Assembly: GCA_947564495.1 (NCBI GenBank)
Contig: CANOCD010000044.1
Location: 1 to 7,889 of the forward strand
DNA length: 7,889 bases
Reading direction: 5' to 3'
Source of the DNA: an uncultured Angelakisella sp.
Lineage (GTDB): Bacteria; Bacillota; Clostridia; Oscillospirales; Ruminococcaceae
Shown here: one piece after another, positions 5,650 to 7,889 of the stretch
Layout of the letters: each line of letters opens with the position of its first letter
Position numbering within the stretch: position 1 is the first letter of the stretch
The notes under the pieces: generated by a model
What the model saw: the letters and a program-made list of their open reading frames with translations, nothing else
What the model was told of the DNA's origin: nothing
The model's database searches: none
Made by a program: the position numbers and the translations under genes

Positions 5650-7101
5650 ATGAAAGAGTTCCAGTTTGAGTACGGCCACGGCTTTATGAAGGCCCAGCTG
5701 CCCGATTCCACCGACGTCTTTATCCCCGGGGAGACAGTCCCCGATCCCCCCTGCCTGCCCCAGGATTGGGACAGCCTCTACAACGCCACCCTCCAGAGCA
5801 TCCGCAACCCCATCGGGATGCCCGCCCTCAAAGAGCTGGCCGGCCCCGGCAAGACGGTGGTGTTCGTCATCCCCGATATTGTAAAGGGCGGGAACCAGCC
5901 CACCAGCCACCGCAAGGTGGCCATCCGGGCCTGCCTGGACGAGCTCTACGCCGCCGGGGTGGAGAAGAAGGACATCCTCCTCCTGTTCTCCAACGGCCTC
6001 CATCCCCGGGCCACCGTGCCGGAGATGCGGACCATCCTGGGGGAGGAACTCTTCGGCGAGTTCTACCCCTCCGGCCAGATCACCAGCCACGACAGCGAGG
6101 ATTACGACCACCTGGTGGACCTGGGCTTCACCGCCGCCGGGGACCACGTCATCATGAACAAGTACGTCTTTGACGCCGATATTGCCGTCCTCATCGGTCA
6201 TACCCAGGGTAATCCTTACGGCGGATATTCCGGAGGGTATAAACACTGCGCCACCGGCATCACCCACTGGCGGTCCATCTCCTCCCACCACGTCCCCCAG
6301 GTGATGCACCAGCCCGACTTCGTCCCCGTCTCCACCAAAAGCGTCATGCGGGGCAAGTTCGACCAGCACGGGATGCTCATGGAGGAGAAGATGGGCAAGA
6401 AGTTCTTCTGCTGCGACGCCGTGCTGGATACCAAGTCCCGCCAGATCGAGATCAACTCCGGCTGGGCCAAGGAGATGCAGCCCGTCAGCTGGGCCACCGC
6501 CGACAAGCGCACCTATGTCCCCTGGGCCGGAAAGAAGTACGACGTCATCGTCTTTGGGATGCCCACCAACTTCCACTACGGGGACGGCATGGGCACCAAC
6601 CCCATCCAGATGATGCAGGCCCTCTCCGCCCAGGTCATCCGCCACAAGCGGATCATGTCCGACCATTGCGTCTTTATCGTCCCCTCCATCTGCGACGGCT
6701 GGTTCCACGAGGAGCGTTGGCCCTACCTTCGGGAGCTCTACGAGATGTTCCAGCACGACTCCATGAACATCCTTCCCGATATGAACCGGTACGGGGAATA
6801 CTTCGCCACCAAGGAGGAGTACATCCGCAAGTACCGCTTCGCCAACGCCTTCCACCCCTTCCACGGCTTTTCCATGATGAGCTGCGGCCATCTGGCCGAG
6901 GAGCACACCTCCGCCATCTACATCGTGGGGGCCCGGGAGACCGGCATCGCCCGGGGGATGGGCCTCAAGACCCGGGCCACCGTGGAAGAGGCCCTGGCCG
7001 ACGCCATGAAGAAGTATGTGGGGCCTGACCCCAACATCCTGGCCCTGCCCAAGACCTTTACCACCGCCGCCGTCCACCTCTGCATGAAGGACGGGAAGTA
7101 A
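5650..7101 (+). CDS. LarA-family (lactate racemase domain) nickel-pincer enzyme homologue
   Basis: This 483-residue protein is a homologue of lactate racemase LarA, whose family uses a lysine-tethered nickel-pincer nucleotide cofactor to racemise or epimerise alpha-hydroxyacids. Against L. plantarum LarA, from memory, I see D76 (D72), H118 in SNGLHPRAT (H108), the cofactor lysine K198 in GYSGGYK (K184) and H214 (the H200 Ni ligand). The second catalytic His, H174, is replaced by N188 in GNPYGGYSGG, and the R75 position is K79 or Q83 because of a short insertion. The product may thus be a non-lactate enzyme or act by a one-base mechanism. It is somewhat longer than LarA (about 425), mainly in the C-terminal half. 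The start has AAAGGAGG (5634-5641) 8 nt upstream. It lies 14 nt after the isomerase gene and 6 nt before the transporter gene. The cofactor-making larB, larC and larE are not in this window. Confidence 0.85.
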   Translation: MKEFQFEYGHGFMKAQLPDSTDVFIPGETVPDPPCLPQDWDSLYNATLQSIRNPIGMPALKELAGPGKTVVFVIPDIVKGGNQPTSHRKVAIRACLDELYAAGVEKKDILLLFSNGLHPRATVPEMRTILGEELFGEFYPSGQITSHDSEDYDHLVDLGFTAAGDHVIMNKYVFDADIAVLIGHTQGNPYGGYSGGYKHCATGITHWRSISSHHVPQVMHQPDFVPVSTKSVMRGKFDQHGMLMEEKMGKKFFCCDAVLDTKSRQIEINSGWAKEMQPVSWATADKRTYVPWAGKKYDVIVFGMPTNFHYGDGMGTNPIQMMQALSAQVIRHKRIMSDHCVFIVPSICDGWFHEERWPYLRELYEMFQHDSMNILPDMNRYGEYFATKEEYIRKYRFANAFHPFHGFSMMSCGHLAEEHTSAIYIVGARETGIARGMGLKTRATVEEALADAMKKYVGPDPNILALPKTFTTAAVHLCMKDGK

Positions 7102-7107
7102 GCCGCC

Positions 7108-7887
7108 ATGGAACTGTTCGCCTTTCTCATCAGCCTAGGGGCCACCACCGCCGGGGCCATCTCCGGCATCGGCGGCGGGGTCATCATCAAGCCGGTGCTG
7201 GACGCCGTCTCCGGCCTGCCGGTGGCCACCATCAGCTTCCTTTCCGGCTGCACCGTCCTGGCCATGTCCGTCGTCTCCCTGGCCCGGAACACCGGGGCCA
7301 AGATCGACCGGGCCTCCTCCACCCCTCTGGCCCTGGGGGCCGCCGTGGGGGGCTTGCTGGGCAAGCGGGTCTTTGACCTGGTCCGGGGGGGCTTCCCCGC
7401 CGGGGTGGTGGGGGTGGTCCAGTCCGCCCTCCTCCTCCTCATGCTCCTGGCGGTGTTCCTCTTTATGAAGGGCAAGGGGAAGATCCCCACCTACCAAGTG
7501 AAAAACCTTGTGGTGACCGCACTGGCGGGGCTCTCCCTGGGGATGCTCTCCGCCTTCCTGGGCATCGGCGGGGGGCCGCTGAACATCGCCCTCCTGGCCT
7601 TCCTCTTTTCCATGGACTCCAAGACCTGCGCCGTGAACTCCATCTACATCATCCTCTTTTCCCAGACCGCCAGCTTTCTTTCAACCATCCTGGGCGGGCG
7701 GGTGCCGGAGTTTTCCCCGGTGATGCTGGGGCTGATGATCGCCGGGGGCGTGGGCGGCGGATTCCTGGGCAGCGCCCTGGTAAAGAAGATGGACAACGCC
7801 AAGGTGGACCGGTTCTTCACCTGGATGCTGGCCTTCCTGGCGGTGATCTCCGGGTGGAACCTCTGGAAATACATCGGGATGATCTGA
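7108..7887 (+). CDS. TauE/SafE family membrane transporter (sulfite exporter-like)
   Basis: This 259-residue hydrophobic protein has the duplicated half-structure of the TauE/SafE (former DUF81) family, which moves organic anions such as sulfite, sulfoacetate or other small carboxylates and sulfonates across the cytoplasmic membrane. The two repeats each carry the glycine signature: AGAISGIGGGVIIKP (about 15-29) and SAFLGIGGGPLNIALL (about 149-164). Seven or eight membrane helices are likely, with a basic loop (KGKGKIPTYQVKN) between the halves. The start at 7108 is 6 nt after the larA-like stop with only a weak upstream site (GGGAAG, 7093-7098), so translation is probably coupled. The gene is complete, with TGA at 7885-7887. 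In the L. plantarum lar operon a lactate channel (LarD) accompanies LarA, so this transporter may move the LarA homologue's substrate or product. The substrate is unknown. Confidence 0.88.
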   Translation: MELFAFLISLGATTAGAISGIGGGVIIKPVLDAVSGLPVATISFLSGCTVLAMSVVSLARNTGAKIDRASSTPLALGAAVGGLLGKRVFDLVRGGFPAGVVGVVQSALLLLMLLAVFLFMKGKGKIPTYQVKNLVVTALAGLSLGMLSAFLGIGGGPLNIALLAFLFSMDSKTCAVNSIYIILFSQTASFLSTILGGRVPEFSPVMLGLMIAGGVGGGFLGSALVKKMDNAKVDRFFTWMLAFLAVISGWNLWKYIGMI

Positions 7888-7889
7888 TA

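Noticed and set aside
5620..7077. 485-codon open frame on the - strand opposite the larA-like gene
   Set aside because: Same shadow effect. Its translation shows no family motifs and it runs across the start of a gene with a clear ribosome binding site and conserved residues on the + strand.

Overview
The window is a GC-rich, densely packed stretch of bacterial chromosome with eight protein genes, all apparently intact. Strong GC preference at third codon positions, AGGAGG-type ribosome binding sites, a DUF3781 protein and the overall gene types suggest a GC-rich Clostridia member, such as a gut Oscillospiraceae. That assignment is an inference from style and content, not a database result. 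No tRNA, rRNA, CRISPR array, transposon or prophage gene was recognised.

Left block (about 1-3356, + strand): a short leader with a -10-like box and a 13-bp palindrome, then three closely spaced genes. These encode an HD-domain 5'-deoxynucleotidase-like phosphohydrolase (124-687), a full-length AlaX-type alanyl-tRNA editing protein with a C-terminal DHHA1 domain (690-1901) and a MATE-family efflux transporter (1938-3320). They look like one housekeeping or maintenance operon. It ends at a strong hairpin terminator (3319-3356) that works in both directions and also ends the converging regulator operon.

Middle block (3357-4608, - strand): a LacI-family repressor (3357-4358) lies one base downstream of a small DUF3781 protein of unknown function (4360-4608).

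Right block (4796-7887, + strand): a divergently transcribed operon with a triosephosphate-isomerase homologue (4796-5635), a LarA (nickel-pincer hydroxyacid racemase) homologue (5650-7101) and a TauE/SafE-family membrane transporter (7108-7887). The spacings are 14 and 6 nt. Both soluble enzymes keep the family fold signatures but have changed substrate-site positions. The isomerase lacks the loop-8 Gly-Gly phosphate grip. The LarA homologue has Asn where one of the two catalytic His residues should be. This suggests a dedicated catabolic cluster for a hydroxyacid or related compound rather than glycolysis or lactate racemisation.

The 187-nt divergent intergenic region (4609-4795) is the richest regulatory stretch. 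It holds a promoter with an extended -10 on each strand, a 20-bp LacI/PurR-type operator with central CG lying over the -35 box of the repressor's own promoter, a 7-5-7 inverted repeat over the -10/start of the enzyme operon, and a GC-rich hairpin in that operon's leader. The simplest model is an autoregulated LacI-family repressor that also controls the divergent isomerase-LarA-transporter operon. The cluster's substrate cannot be read from this window.
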